From assembly GCA_021808665.1 (NCBI GenBank), contig JAKBBA010000050.1, positions 1 through 24,185 of the forward strand: DNA of 24,185 nt, written 5' to 3'. Each line of letters begins with the position of its first letter. The first letter of the stretch is position 1. This DNA comes from Actinomycetes bacterium. Its GTDB lineage: Bacteria > Actinomycetota > Acidimicrobiia > Acidimicrobiales > Palsa-688. Positions 15,059 through 21,702 of this stretch are shown one piece after another. Under the pieces are notes generated by a model, which did not search any database, was not told the DNA's origin, and was given only the letters and a program-made list of their open reading frames with translations. The position numbers and the translations under genes were made by a program.

Positions 15059-15060
15059 TA

Positions 15061-15088
15061 GTGCTGTCGCGCGCAAATGCCGCGCGCG
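15061..15088 (+). repeat. left terminal inverted repeat of the IS630 element
   Basis: It begins GTGCTG immediately inside the TA at 15059-15060 and contains GCAAATGC and CGCGCG. It pairs imperfectly (18 of 28) with 16199-16226 and ends just before the transposase stop codon. Confidence 0.75.
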
Positions 15089-15089
15089 T

Positions 15090-16160
15090 TCACGCGGCCA
15101 CCTTGAGGGGCTGACCTGAGTAGGTCCAATCGAAGGGCTTGGCGGTCTCGTTGTATGAGACGACATAGCGCATGAGCTTGGAGACCAAGTCGTCGCGCGA
15201 AGAGAAGTTGCCTCGTTTGAGCACTTTACGGGTAATGATCGAGAAGAACAGCTCGACCATGTTGACCCAGCTGGCATGCTTTGGCGTGTAATGCGCCACA
15301 AACCTCGGATGGGCAGCCAGCCACGCCTTGGTCTGCTTAGAGGTGTGCGAAGGGCCATTGTCCATGACCAGGTGAATGTCCAAGCTGGGCGCCACGTTGC
15401 AGTCAATCTGCTCCAAGAACTCGATGAACGTGACCGAGTCGTTACGGGCGATGTCGGTGGCCAGTACCTCTCCCGAGTGCACCTCCATGGCCGCCAACAG
15501 GCTGGCCGTGCCGTGCCGGCGGTACTCGAACTCGTAGCGCCCGGGCCGTCCCGGCGCCGCAGGCGTCGTGGTCACGATCCTTTCCCTGGCTTGGATAGCG
15601 GTCTTCTCGTCCACACTCACAACGATCGCGTTCTCGGGACCGTTCAGATACAACCCGCACACATCTTGAACCCGGTCCCAAAACTCAGGATCGTCCCGCC
15701 GATTCAACCAACCCCTCACCTTGTGAGGCTTAAGGTCCATGCCGTCAAGGATCCGCCACAACTGCGACTCCGACACCGCAATACCCTGCCGGTGACATTC
15801 CTCCGCCAGCTCCTTGTAGGTCCATGTCGCTACCGGATCATCCGGGTCCCGCTGCAGGCAAGCCAAAGCAGCCATCTTGATGCGGTCATCATGCCCATAG
15901 GTGACGGGACGTCCCGGCCGATCGGCGTCACCCAGCCCGTCGACACCGTCGGCCAAGAACCGTTGCCGCCACATCGCCACATGCGACTCGTGCATCCCCA
16001 CCTCCGCCGAGATCCGCCGAGACGAGACACCCTCAGCGGCCAGCAGGATGATCCGAGCCCGCTTCGCCTCCCGCTGCGGGCACGTCCCAGCCCGCACCCT
16101 CCGCTCCAGCTCGGCCCGAGCCTCGTCGCTCAGCGTGATCGGTGCAGCCTTGTACGCCAT
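15090..16160 (-). CDS. IS630-family DDE transposase
   Basis: A 356-residue transposase. Residues 1-70 form a helix-turn-helix (REAKRARIILLAAEGVSSRR at 30-49; ISAEVGMHESHVAMWRQRF at 50-68), followed by a winged region (WTYKELAEECHRQGI) and a second helix bundle ending near WLNRRDDPEFWDR. The catalytic triad is Asp184 (VVSVDEKTAI), Asp267 (LVMDNGPSHTS) and Glu303 (NMVELFFS), the spacing of IS630 DDE enzymes. ATG 16160 follows GGGAGGGAG by about 7 bases; the 25-codon upstream extension reaches into and beyond the IS end and is rejected. No programmed frameshift is needed. It acts in cis on the terminal repeats at 15061 and 16226. Confidence 0.92.
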   Translation of the reverse strand: MAYKAAPITLSDEARAELERRVRAGTCPQREAKRARIILLAAEGVSSRRISAEVGMHESHVAMWRQRFLADGVDGLGDADRPGRPVTYGHDDRIKMAALACLQRDPDDPVATWTYKELAEECHRQGIAVSESQLWRILDGMDLKPHKVRGWLNRRDDPEFWDRVQDVCGLYLNGPENAIVVSVDEKTAIQARERIVTTTPAAPGRPGRYEFEYRRHGTASLLAAMEVHSGEVLATDIARNDSVTFIEFLEQIDCNVAPSLDIHLVMDNGPSHTSKQTKAWLAAHPRFVAHYTPKHASWVNMVELFFSIITRKVLKRGNFSSRDDLVSKLMRYVVSYNETAKPFDWTYSGQPLKVAA

Positions 16161-16198
16161 CGTGGGTCTCCCTCCCTGAGGTCCTCCACGACAAACTA

Positions 16199-16226
16199 CA
16201 CGCGTGTTGTTTGGGCAGTCCAGCAC
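16199..16226 (-). repeat. right terminal inverted repeat of the IS630 element
   Basis: Read on the minus strand it begins GTGCTG just inside the TA at 16227-16228 and shares 18 of 28 bases with the left end, including a central AAA and a CGCG run. It lies 38 bases upstream of the transposase ATG. Confidence 0.75.
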
Positions 16227-16233
16227 TAGTGGC

Positions 16234-16740
16234 ATGCTTCTCCGTCCGGCCGCGCAAGGTGACGAGAGTGAAGTCGCCCAGGTCCACGTCCGATCCTGGC
16301 AAGTCGCCTACCGGGGGCTGCTGCCCGACGAATACCTCGATACGCTGGACCCGGGGGATCGCGCTGCTCGCTACACCTTCGCCGAAGGGGATCCGGACCG
16401 GCCGCACACGACGGTGGCGGTCGACGACCGACAGATATGCGGCTTCGCAACGATCGGGCCCTGCCGGGATCTCGACAAACCCGGTGTCGGTGAGCTCTAC
16501 GCTATCTACGTTCATCCCGACTGGTGGGGACGCGGGGCTGGGCGTATGCTGATCGACGAAGCGAGGCGGCATTTGATCGACCGGGGGTTCGACGAGGCCG
16601 TCCTGTGGGTCCTCGCCGGCAACGCCCGAGCCGAACGCTTTTACAAGATTGACGGTTGGCTGTTCGACGGCGCGCGTAAGTCGGAGGAGGTGCACGGAAT
16701 CCGCGTCGATGAGGTCCGCTACACGCGGTACCTCAGCTGA
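16234..16740 (+). CDS. GNAT-family N-acetyltransferase
   Basis: A 168-residue GNAT protein with the family's usual opening (LLRPAAQGDESEVAQVHVRS, 2-21; WQVAYRGLLPD, 22-32). The acetyl-CoA pyrophosphate loop is in YAIYVHPDWWGRGAGRMLID (near residues 89-108), and NARAERFYKIDGW comes near the end. The substrate cannot be predicted; relatives acetylate small amines or protein N-termini. The ATG at 16234 lies only 7 bases outside the IS630 element, which has separated it from its native leader. No Shine-Dalgarno is visible in the present 5' sequence, so expression may be reduced or driven from the IS. The start is family-consistent, so the coding region is intact. Confidence 0.85.
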   Translation: MLLRPAAQGDESEVAQVHVRSWQVAYRGLLPDEYLDTLDPGDRAARYTFAEGDPDRPHTTVAVDDRQICGFATIGPCRDLDKPGVGELYAIYVHPDWWGRGAGRMLIDEARRHLIDRGFDEAVLWVLAGNARAERFYKIDGWLFDGARKSEEVHGIRVDEVRYTRYLS

Positions 16741-16778
16741 GCGCCACTTTGCCAGGTGAGCGCCGGTTGGCGAACTCT

Positions 16779-17108
16779 CTACGCGAGACAGAGGTCCATC
16801 GGGCTCCCAATTACGCGCAGCTCGGAGTCCGGCCCGAACCGATGACGGAAAGTAAAAGACACGGTTGAAGGCCCGTGCGCCCTCAAATGGTCGAGACGAG
16901 TGATCGCCTCGGCCACGGTCGGGATCGTCCCAGACGGAATCCACCATAAGCACACGATTGCCGACGCCGGCGCCTCGAAAAACTCGCGCCGGCGCCGAAG
17001 GAGCTCGACATGACCTGAACGGTAGGTGAAATCGGCCAAGGCCTCGATCGACTCCCACACCGAGAAGTTGACGATCTCGAGCTCGTCGCCGAACGGCTTG
17101 ATAGTCAA
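16779..17108 (-). pseudogene. DUF3291 protein, 5'-truncated
   Basis: The frame encodes the C-terminal two-thirds of a DUF3291 (antibiotic-monooxygenase-like ferredoxin-fold) protein: IVNFSVWESIEALADFTYRS (12-31), RRRREFFEAP, VCLWWIPSGTIPTVAEAITR, LDHLRAHGPS. The family's first 55 or so residues are missing. Upstream the frame reaches the stop codon at 17127-17129, which also ends the VOC gene, with only a weak TTG at 17108 as start. The product, if made, would lack the first strands of the fold. The junction coincides with the end of an intact neighbour, suggesting deletion. Confidence 0.7.
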
Positions 17109-17126
17109 CCCGAGCTGATCTCGAGG

Positions 17127-17873
17127 CTACGGCAGCAATCCCGTCCGCGGGTCTCGACTGGTGACGCAGTAAGGAAGGCCGGATGGATCCGCCATTGCCG
17201 TCCAATGCTGGAATATCTCGACGACGGTGGCACCCATCGCCTGATGGTCTACGACCAACTGCTCGACGTCGTCGCTGGCGATGTCGAGATGCGCCCGGGC
17301 TGGGCCGTCATTGTCGTCTCGGCGCTGTAGGAGCAATCGCAGGGGAATCGTCGACGGGCGAACCAGGTACATAAACTCGGTCCTCACAGACGAGGCTTGC
17401 AACTCCCAGCCGGTGAGAGCCGACCAGAACTGGCACTCCGGGACGAAACATTGAGACGGGATATCGATGCAGAGCTGATCGACCGAGTGGAGCACTCCCC
17501 CGGCAGAGCGATGCGGCGGAGGCCGGCGGGACTCGCCGTGATCGCTGACGACACAAGCCACCATCCCGCCTGGTGATCGAAGGATCACCGGGTCAGCATC
17601 GGGCTGTTTCACATCGGCGCCGGCGGAAAGCGCACGCCCGACGAATGCCTCGATGTCGTCTACGTGCAGATCCAGATGTGAACCCCCACCGGCATCCACC
17701 CGTTGGACACGCAAGTACGCGTTGCCGTCGAAGGGTACCAGCGTGGCGAACTCGCCGTGGTCGCCTCTGGGCGTCGATAGAGTCGATCGCGCAACGGCCA
17801 GCCAGAAGCGCACCGCCTCGTCGAAGGTATGGCTATCCCGGTCGACGAAGGCGGTTAGCCATTTGATCGCCAC
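17127..17873 (-). CDS. two-domain VOC (glyoxalase-like) protein
   Basis: A 248-residue protein with two vicinal-oxygen-chelate modules. The first (about 1-112) includes FDEAVRFWLAV, HLDLHVDDIEAFVGRALSAG and ending PGGMVACVVSDHGE; the second (about 126-240) has VDQLCIDIPSQCFVPECQFW, LTGWELQASS, RAHLDIASDDVEQLVVDHQA, then MADPSGLPYCVTSRDP. The HLD histidines occupy the usual metal-ligand positions in both halves. Such proteins include lyases, dioxygenases and resistance proteins; the activity cannot be inferred. GTG 17873 is the only usual start, because an in-frame stop lies at 17889-17891. It is followed directly by the broken DUF3291 gene. Confidence 0.8.
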   Translation of the reverse strand: MAIKWLTAFVDRDSHTFDEAVRFWLAVARSTLSTPRGDHGEFATLVPFDGNAYLRVQRVDAGGGSHLDLHVDDIEAFVGRALSAGADVKQPDADPVILRSPGGMVACVVSDHGESRRPPPHRSAGGVLHSVDQLCIDIPSQCFVPECQFWSALTGWELQASSVRTEFMYLVRPSTIPLRLLLQRRDDNDGPARAHLDIASDDVEQLVVDHQAMGATVVEIFQHWTAMADPSGLPYCVTSRDPRTGLLP

Positions 17874-18002
17874 GCCCTTGACTCTAGGCTAGGCACCAAG
17901 CACAGGCCGGGCAGTGAGCCGGAATCGTAGGACGTCCACTGGTTGGGGGTGGAGAGGTTCTGGCGGTGAGTGTCCTCTCGACGGGACATTCGTGCTGGTC
18001 GA

Positions 18003-18034
18003 CCGGTAGCCGGTAGCCGGTAGCCGGTAGCCGT
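18003..18034. repeat. heptanucleotide tandem array
   Basis: Four perfect copies of CCGGTAG (18003-18030), followed by the partial copy CCGT. It is intergenic, lies 130 bases upstream of the VOC start, and is a likely site of copy-number variation. Confidence 0.9.
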
Positions 18035-18060
18035 CAAAAATGGACAGGATCTTCAATCCG

Positions 18061-18158
18061 GAAAAGTTCGGTACCAAAAAGTGCGTTTTCTTAGCGAGGG
18101 CTGGTACCAAACTTTTTCAGAGCAAGGATCGGGTACCAAAAAGTTCGAAAAAACGCAC
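18061..18158. repeat. three GGTACC-centred A-rich repeats
   Basis: GGTACCAAA occurs at 18070, 18103 and 18132, spaced 33 and 29 bases. The first and third copies continue as GGTACCAAAAAGT. GTGCGTTTTC (18081-18090) is mirrored by GAAAAAACGCAC (18147-18158), so the outer copies can also pair with each other. This may be a small interspersed repeat family or a cluster of binding sites. Confidence 0.7.
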
Positions 18159-18204
18159 CGAATGGTCAGGATCGTCGAGGCGACCGAAGATCCTGACCAA
18201 TTCG
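18159..18204. repeat. strong inverted repeat (15-bp stem, 15-base loop)
   Basis: CGAATGGTCAGGATC (18159-18173) pairs with GATCCTGACCAATTCG (18189-18204) with one bulged A; the inner 11 bp are perfect. No T-run follows. It could be an RNA hairpin, an end of a small element, or an operator. Confidence 0.75.
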
Positions 18205-18393
18205 AACACTTCCGAGCACGTTCGACGCGCCCGGCAGGTACTGCCTCCCCTAACCTCCCGAGGCCAGCAGGGTCGCAAGCTACCAGAACCTGCTCGTCGC
18301 TACCGCAGGAGAGCAAAAGCGACGAGGCCGGAGGCATCCCGATCGACACTTTCGGGGATTGATCCAACATGTACGTCGAGTCGAGCATGGATC

Positions 18394-19155
18394 GTGACTG
18401 TCCCACGGTGCAAATATCGTGCCGTGGGAGAAACAGTCTCGCTTGCAGCAGCGAACAACGCCGCCTGGTGTGACGTCGTCTGCCAGGGGCACGGGTTGGA
18501 CGGCTCGTTCTACCGGGACTATTGGATTCAAGACGAGCTTGTCGTCCCGCTGTACCCGAATTTCATCACTCTGACTGCGGGAGGCGTCGACACGCAGCTC
18601 GCCGCAATCGAGGCAGCATTGAACACCGGCCGCCCGTCACGCTGGTTCGTGAAGGACAGTTTCAACCAGCTCCCACTTCAGGAGTTGGGCTTTTCGGTCC
18701 TGTTTGACGCTGAATGGTTCGTTCTGGCGCCACCGGATGTGAACACTTCACGTGAAGTTCTGACTCATCGCGCCCAAACAGACGACGAACTACGCCAGTG
18801 GGAATCGGCTTGGGGCCAGACGCCAGCGGACTGGCCCTACGGAGACCGAGTCTTCGCACCAGCGCTACTCTCGGACCCTCGGGTGGCGTTTCTGTTCGAG
18901 AAACATCACGACAAGATCGTCGCTGGACTAATCGCAAACGAGGCGTCCGGCGTCATCGGCATATCAAACTGGTTTACGCGAACTGATGCCCGACATGACG
19001 TTCTTGCTTACCTCACCCCCGCTTTGACCCGGTGGCCGTCCATGCCGATCGTCGGCTACACCGGACGACCGGAACTGGGCTCACTGACGACGGCCGGCGC
19101 TCAACCGTGCGGCCCGTGCCGCGTCTGGACTCTTAGCGGCGCCGGATTCCGCTGA
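18394..19155 (+). CDS. GNAT-like protein of unknown substrate
   Basis: From GTG 18394 this is 253 residues (GTG 18424 would give 243). The N-terminal half includes AAANNAAWCDVVCQGHGLDG and an aromatic FYRDYWIQDELVVPLYPNF segment. The C-terminal half has the outline of a degenerate acetyltransferase: RVFAPALLSDPRVAFLFE, IVAGLIANEASGVIGISNWF, a RWPSMPIVGYTG strand, and the closing CGPCRVWTLS typical of actinobacterial GNAT-like proteins ending in G-P-hydrophobic-R-V-W. No clear acetyl-CoA loop is seen, so catalysis is uncertain. The frame is open to 18040 but those residues come from the repeat region and are excluded. A broken nuclease gene follows 7 bases after the stop. Confidence 0.6.
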   Translation: MTVPRCKYRAVGETVSLAAANNAAWCDVVCQGHGLDGSFYRDYWIQDELVVPLYPNFITLTAGGVDTQLAAIEAALNTGRPSRWFVKDSFNQLPLQELGFSVLFDAEWFVLAPPDVNTSREVLTHRAQTDDELRQWESAWGQTPADWPYGDRVFAPALLSDPRVAFLFEKHHDKIVAGLIANEASGVIGISNWFTRTDARHDVLAYLTPALTRWPSMPIVGYTGRPELGSLTTAGAQPCGPCRVWTLSGAGFR

Positions 19156-19162
19156 GATAAGA

Positions 19163-19420
19163 ATGCTCACCGGTCGAATCTCGACGGCGGTCGAAGGGTT
19201 GGTGTTCTACGACGCTTGGGAACTGGCAGAGAGCGGAACGCCCGGCTACACCTGGTCCAACCTGAACCCTCCGGCGGCGATCGGCCTCTGCCCTGACCGG
19301 CGCTTCGACGAAATCTGTTCCGCCTGGGCCACGACCAGGCAGAGTAGGCAACCCGTCGCTTCTCCCTCCTCGCGTACGCCCCGCCGACCAACTGCCGCAG
19401 TCCGACGGGTCGTGCCGATA
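19163..19420 (+). pseudogene. endonuclease/exonuclease/phosphatase family gene, C-terminal remnant with frameshift
   Basis: Begins MLTGRISTAVEGLVFYDAWE, then GTPGYTWSNLNP and PDRRFDEI, which correspond to the late part of actinobacterial EEP-family (DNase I-like) hydrolases (usual form DAWE...TWTNENP...PDRRIDYVFVGW). After about residue 53 the match moves to another frame: GPRPGRVGNPSLLP and QLPQSDG resemble the family's WPRPGRVGNP and LPPSDHYGV ending. The catalytic N-terminal two-thirds are absent and the final His of SDH is lost. It abuts the stop of the preceding gene and runs to the end of the convergent MFS gene. Confidence 0.65.
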
Positions 19421-19421
19421 G

Positions 19422-20891
19422 TCATGGATGTCCTTCCGGCCGTAGGGCGACCGCAGCGCCTGTGGCCGGCGCCGCCGCGGGGAACACCTCCGGTTGAGGG
19501 ACGCCCAAAGGTCGCAACAGGGTGACGATGCCGCCGGCCAACAATGCCATGGCCGCCGAGAAGATCCAGAGGTGGCGGAAGTGCTGGAGCCCTGAAGCTG
19601 CAGTAGTCGTGGTGGCGAGTATGGCTACGAGGATGGCCACCCCCAAGGCGCCGCCGACCTGGCGCGATGTCTGGTTGACCGCGCTACCGACGGCGAAACG
19701 TGAGGTGTGAAGGCTGGAAACGGCCGCAGCGCTGAGGACCGGGAACGTCAGCCCGATCCCGAGCCCGGTGATAAGCGTGGCCGGCAGCCATCGGGCGATG
19801 TAGTGCGGCTGTATACCGACGAACGTCGCGTACCAGACGAGGCCTGCTGCGAAGACGGCGAAGCCGACTACCAGCACCGGGCGGAAGCCGTGCCTTGCCG
19901 ACAGCCGGCCGGCGGGGCCGGAAACGGCCGCTACGACCAGAGGGCCGGGAGTGACGGACAGGCCGGCCCGTAGGATCGAGTAGTGCCACACGCCCGTCAG
20001 GAACAAGATATTGCCGAGCAGCATTGCGAAGAAGCCCATGGCGTAGACGAAGGTGGCTGCGTTCGCAACGCTGAATGAACGGTCACGGAACAGCGACAGG
20101 TCTAACACCGGCTCGGCGTGGCGCGAGCACCGCCGCAGAAAGACGGCTCCAAGCACGAACGCGCCGACGGCGCCGCCGATAACTCGCGGGTCGCTCCATC
20201 CCCACTCCGGCCCCTCGGAGACGGCCAGTACGAGCCCCACCAACGATGCGGTGATCAGCAGGATCCCGGGGAAGTCGGATTGCACTCGCCTCCCGACCAC
20301 CCCGTTGCAGGCAGGCAGGACCCGCCGGCCGATAACCAAAGCGATCCCACCCACCGGAAGATTCACGAAGAACGCCGAGCGCCACCCGGCCGAACTGATA
20401 AGGGCTGCGCCCAACGAGGGGCCGGTCGCCACCGCCAAAGCACCCACACCGCCCCAGAGCGCTACCGCCTGGGATCGTGACTCGCCCGGGAACGCCTCGA
20501 GCAGCAAGCCGAGGGAGGCCGGGAGGAGGAGGGCCGCCCCGGCGCCCTGGCCCACCCGTCCGACGACCAGCAGCGGCAGGGTCGGGGCAAGCCCGCACAG
20601 GACAGAACCGGTGGTAAAGATCCCAAGGCCGATAAAGAAAACCCGTCGTCGCCCAAGCTGGTCAGCAGCGCGACCGGCCGTCACCAATAGCGAGGCGAAA
20701 ACGATGGAATAGGCGGTGATCACCCACGCCAGCCCGGCGCGGTTAGCGGTGGGGAACGAGCGGGCCAGCGCCGGAAAGGCGACATTGACGATCGACAGGT
20801 CGAGCGACGCCATGAAGGCGCCCAGAGCAGTCACTGCGAACACCGCCCGGCGCACCGAAGAAGGGCGAAGCTCCGGGGTCAGTTTTGTCAT
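19422..20891 (-). CDS. MFS drug exporter, DHA2 (EmrB/QacA-like), 14 membrane helices
   Basis: A 489-residue transporter. Early helices carry AFMASLDLSIVNVAFPALAR (25-44), the DHA2 motif in which the acidic residue supports proton coupling. Motif A is in GRAADQLGRRRVFFIG, and motif C-like glycines are in GVGALAVATGPSLGAALI. About 14 hydrophobic segments are present and the C-terminus is short. It should expel drugs or toxic organic compounds using the proton gradient. ATG 20891 lies within an 11-bp dyad shared with the divergent HxlR regulator gene, a typical regulator-exporter arrangement. The first residues (TKLTPELRPSSVRRAVFAVT) fit a cytoplasmic N-terminus. Confidence 0.92.
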   Translation of the reverse strand: MTKLTPELRPSSVRRAVFAVTALGAFMASLDLSIVNVAFPALARSFPTANRAGLAWVITAYSIVFASLLVTAGRAADQLGRRRVFFIGLGIFTTGSVLCGLAPTLPLLVVGRVGQGAGAALLLPASLGLLLEAFPGESRSQAVALWGGVGALAVATGPSLGAALISSAGWRSAFFVNLPVGGIALVIGRRVLPACNGVVGRRVQSDFPGILLITASLVGLVLAVSEGPEWGWSDPRVIGGAVGAFVLGAVFLRRCSRHAEPVLDLSLFRDRSFSVANAATFVYAMGFFAMLLGNILFLTGVWHYSILRAGLSVTPGPLVVAAVSGPAGRLSARHGFRPVLVVGFAVFAAGLVWYATFVGIQPHYIARWLPATLITGLGIGLTFPVLSAAAVSSLHTSRFAVGSAVNQTSRQVGGALGVAILVAILATTTTAASGLQHFRHLWIFSAAMALLAGGIVTLLRPLGVPQPEVFPAAAPATGAAVALRPEGHP

Positions 20892-20922
20892 AGAACGAAG
20901 TTTACCTGCTGCGTTCTATGAC
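20887..20922. promoter_or_regulatory. perfect 11-bp dyad operator between MFS and HxlR genes
   Basis: GTCATAGAACG (20887-20897) and CGTTCTATGAC (20912-20922) are exact reverse complements with a 14-base spacer. The left arm covers the MFS start codon, so a bound dimer would block exporter expression directly. The adjacent HxlR protein is the obvious candidate ligand. Confidence 0.8.
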
Positions 20923-20943
20923 GCAACCCCTATTCTTGGTGGA

Positions 20944-21432
20944 GTGGAACGGAAAAGCTTCGCCGAGATGCACTGCTCGGTCGCCCAGTGCCTAGAGGTC
21001 GTCGGGGAATGGTGGTCCATGCTCATCGTGCGCGACGCCTTTCTCGGGGTGAGGCGCTTCGACCAGTTCCAAGAACGGCTCGGCATTTCGCGCAACGTGC
21101 TCAACCAGCGGCTCAACCATCTGATCGAAGCGGACGTATTCGAGAAGGTGCCCTACTCCGAGCACCCGCCCCGCTACGAGTACCGGCTCACGTCCAAAGG
21201 CCGCGATCTATGGCCGGTACTAACCGCCATGCGCCAGTGGGGGGACAAGTACGCCGCCCCCGACGGCCCTCCCATCCGCTTCGTACACAACGGGTGCGGC
21301 GAGGAATCCAACGCCATCCTCACCTGCACCGCCTGCGGGGGCGCCCTGTCGGCCCGCGACGTCACTCCAGTGCAGGGCCCGGGTGACCGCGACTCGCTTC
21401 TCGAACTAGCACCCCGTGACGTGGCGAGCTGA
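20944..21432 (+). CDS. HxlR-family transcriptional regulator
   Basis: A 162-residue winged-helix regulator. CSVAQCLEVVGEWWSMLIVR (11-30) is the HxlR signature, with cysteines that may sense oxidants or electrophiles. The helix-turn-helix follows (FQERLGISRNVLNQRLNHLI), then the wing with HPPRYEYRLTSKGRDLWPVL. The longer C-terminal tail has CGEESNAILTCTACGG, a three- or four-cysteine ribbon-like segment found in the long HxlR subtype. GTG 20944 follows GGTGG closely and begins VERKSFAEMHC as in relatives; the upstream extension crosses the MFS gene and is rejected. It probably represses the divergent exporter through the dyad at 20887-20922. Confidence 0.9.
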   Translation: MERKSFAEMHCSVAQCLEVVGEWWSMLIVRDAFLGVRRFDQFQERLGISRNVLNQRLNHLIEADVFEKVPYSEHPPRYEYRLTSKGRDLWPVLTAMRQWGDKYAAPDGPPIRFVHNGCGEESNAILTCTACGGALSARDVTPVQGPGDRDSLLELAPRDVAS

Positions 21433-21576
21433 CCAACCCGGTGGAGCGGTGAATCAGGACCTGAACGCTCCCCCGACGGTCTTGCGCGACGCGGACGGGT
21501 CAGCTTCACGCTCGCAGCAATTTGAAAAATAGGAGCCCTACCTCCGCGTGGTCAGCTTCGGAGCTGGGCGGACCAT

Positions 21577-21702
21577 GTGTCAATGTCAATGTCAATAGCG
21601 ATTGCCTCCGCAGCGGCCGCCGTGACTGCCAGCAGCGGCGCATACCCCGACGCGTTTGGTCCCGACCATCTCTCCAAACTTCGGGAGGACTGGCAAGCAT
21701 GA
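21577..21702 (+). CDS. short antitoxin-like protein preceding the PIN toxin
   Basis: A 41-residue frame ending YPDAFGPDHLSKLREDWQA, a tail like those of VapB-type antitoxins paired with PIN toxins. Its TGA overlaps the toxin ATG as ATGA, the usual coupling. The N-terminus is abnormal: three TGTCAA units (from 21578) encode SMSMSI, followed by an alanine run. The DNA-binding part seen in normal antitoxins is absent, since an in-frame stop lies at 21523. I take GTG 21577 as start; ATG 21583 or 21589 are alternatives. It may be a truncated antitoxin. Confidence 0.5.
   Translation: MSMSMSIAIASAAAAVTASSGAYPDAFGPDHLSKLREDWQA
21578..21595. repeat. hexanucleotide repeat in the antitoxin 5' end
   Basis: Three units of TGTCAA. 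Being a multiple of three, copy-number change would keep the frame but alter the N-terminus. Confidence 0.85.

Larger units (their letters stand above)
15061..16226 (-). mobile_element. IS630-family insertion sequence, apparently complete
   Basis: The 1166-bp element is bounded by TA dinucleotides at 15059-15060 and 16227-16228, the expected target duplication of IS630/Tc1-mariner elements. Both ends begin GTGCTG, and the outer 28 bases match at 18 positions when inverted. It carries one intact transposase gene on the minus strand filling nearly the whole length. The size is typical. The intact ends and reading frame suggest a recent and possibly still mobile copy. Confidence 0.85.
17874..18393. 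other. 520-bp repeat-rich gap without a supported gene
   Basis: The gap between the VOC start and the next gene holds a heptamer array, three GGTACC-centred A-rich repeats and a strong stem-loop, each listed separately. Locally it is far richer in A and T runs than the surroundings, which suggests imported or non-coding structured DNA. Open frames crossing it encode low-complexity sequence and are not believed. Confidence 0.6.

Noticed and set aside
15276..16229. 317-codon plus-strand frame across the insertion sequence
   Set aside because: It is the antisense shadow of the DDE transposase; its Arg/Pro/His-rich content matches no family.
16161..16235. 25-codon N-terminal extension of the transposase
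   Set aside because: It would cross the IS end into flanking DNA, whereas ATG 16160 has a strong GGGAGG site.
18040..18393. Upstream extension of the GNAT-like gene through the repeat region
   Set aside because: The residues derive from repeats and hairpins and look non-coding; family-like sequence begins after 18424.
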